A DNA stretch of 64,000 bases from a bacterium (GTDB lineage Bacteria; Zhuqueibacterota; Zhuqueibacteria; Residuimicrobiales; Residuimicrobiaceae), in the NCBI GenBank assembly GCA_029565685.1, contig JAKQNR010000017.1, positions 186,001-250,000 on the forward strand, written 5' to 3'. The position numbers and the translations under genes are program-made. Below the pieces are notes generated by a model that saw only the letters and a list, made by a program, of their open reading frames with translations, was not told where the DNA came from and searched no databases. Shown piece by piece: positions 63,571-64,000 of this stretch (position 1 is its first letter; every line of letters starts with the position of its first letter).

Positions 63571-64000
63571 GCAGGGGGGGAAGGCTACATTGCCTTGACC
63601 GCGTTAGGATGAAGTGAACGCCGACAAAGCGGGTGAAAAAGGGATGGTCGCCTGCGCCGCACACTGCTTTTTTCTATTATCCTGTGTTCCTGAACGGCCG
63701 CTCGCTCCTTTGCCGCAGTGCGGACTCGAGAAGAAGATTAGTCTCTATTTAGAATACCTCCTTCTGCGGAGTGCTCTCAGGAACATGGCCTGTGGCAGCG
63801 CAAAGGAACTTTCCTGCTTTCATCCCTTCCTCTTCGGGCCTTTCAGGCTCACCTGCGCCAGCGTCTCTGCGCATCCGCCGATCTCATTCAAGGCGGGAGC
63901 GCTGTTCCAGGCGAACTATTTTTTCAGGGTCCGACTGTCAGCGGCAGGCGCCGGTAGAGCCGCTTCAGGTAAGCCGGCTGCCTGCGGGGCTGTTTTGCTT
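63571..64000. other. intergenic region, no gene recognised
   Basis: About 430 bases with no convincing gene or RNA family. It contains a perfect 9-base inverted repeat TGTTCCTGA (63685-63693) / TCAGGAACA (63777-63785) enclosing a hairpin CCGC-AGT-GCGG (63713-63723) and an AGAAG/CTTCT pair (63732-63736 / 63761-63765), so the RNA could fold into a branched structure. A minus-strand frame from the right edge ending at a TAG (63916-63918) could be the C-terminal tail of a gene outside the window but is too short to judge. Confidence 0.3.

Noticed and set aside
63916-64000. Minus-strand frame entering from the right edge and ending in TAG
   Set aside because: Only 27 codons, Ala/Pro-rich, no homology signal; could be a C-terminal tail but cannot be supported.
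1-64000. tRNA, rRNA, tmRNA, riboswitch and insertion-sequence signatures
   Set aside because: None was recognised by eye in the intergenic regions; no transposase or integrase motif occurs among the protein-coding genes.

Overview
The window is about 64 kb of moderately GC-rich (mid-50s %) bacterial chromosome with dense, short-spaced operons. I found no rRNA, tRNA, insertion sequence, phage gene or CRISPR array. Several features point to the FCB/Bacteroidetes side of the tree: two exported proteins with a C-terminal FlgD-Ig-like module and the 'QNYPNPFNPTT' signature, a PorV/UPF0164-like barrel, a DUF4835 (PorD-type) protein, a DUF6913-like protein, and an MglA-type GTPase with Roadblock partners. 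This combination fits lineages such as candidate division KSB1, Calditrichota or Ignavibacteriota better than classical Bacteroidetes. That placement is inference; no marker gene was available to test it.

Layout. (1) 1-4.8 kb: a minus-strand operon (PorV-like barrel, exported helix-hairpin-helix protein, DUF6913-like protein, truncated GAF protein), with a DUF4835 protein divergent from it. (2) 4.9-10.9 kb: a beta-CASP RNase and a ferritin-like protein on the minus strand, then on the plus strand a metallophosphoesterase, a Roadblock protein, an MglA-like GTPase, a second Roadblock-like protein and a UMF1-type MFS transporter. (3) 11.2-29.8 kb: an exopolysaccharide locus. It starts with a degenerate NtrC-like regulator, then a good sigma-54 promoter, an SLBB protein, a fused Wzz/BY-kinase, an initiating sugar transferase, glycosyltransferases, a carbamoyltransferase, a polymerase/ligase, a flippase, an alkaline-phosphatase-superfamily enzyme and a WecG/TagA-type transferase. 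(4) 29.9-43.1 kb: three exported surface proteins, the last about 2730 residues long, with some 15 Ig-like repeats and its own sigma-54-type promoter. (5) 43.3-63.6 kb: a CitMHS_2-type antiporter, then branched-chain amino-acid synthesis (ilvD, leuC, leuD on minus; ilvB-ilvN-ilvC-leuA-leuB-cimA on plus), an EEP-family protein, an APC permease, and argJ-argC-argB.

How it works together. The BCAA block supplies almost the whole pathway from pyruvate: acetolactate synthase, reductoisomerase, dehydratase, the leucine branch, and citramalate synthase for isoleucine. Only the transaminase is missing. Both divergent BCAA units have a promoter followed by a short ORF rich in Leu/Ile/Val codons. For ilvB, the leader RNA also contains two mutually exclusive stems, as expected for ribosome-mediated attenuation. 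The polysaccharide locus and the giant surface protein both carry a promoter with the -24/-12 sigma-54 geometry, so capsule and surface protein may be switched on together. The regulator encoded beside the first promoter, however, lacks the residues that normally contact sigma-54 and hydrolyse ATP.

The most interesting items are the sigma-54 pair with its degenerate regulator, the ilvB attenuator, the Roadblock-MglA-Roadblock cassette, a four-cysteine insert in IlvB, an atypical cofactor loop in IlvC, and a carbohydrate-binding-like domain inserted inside an Ig-like repeat of the giant protein.
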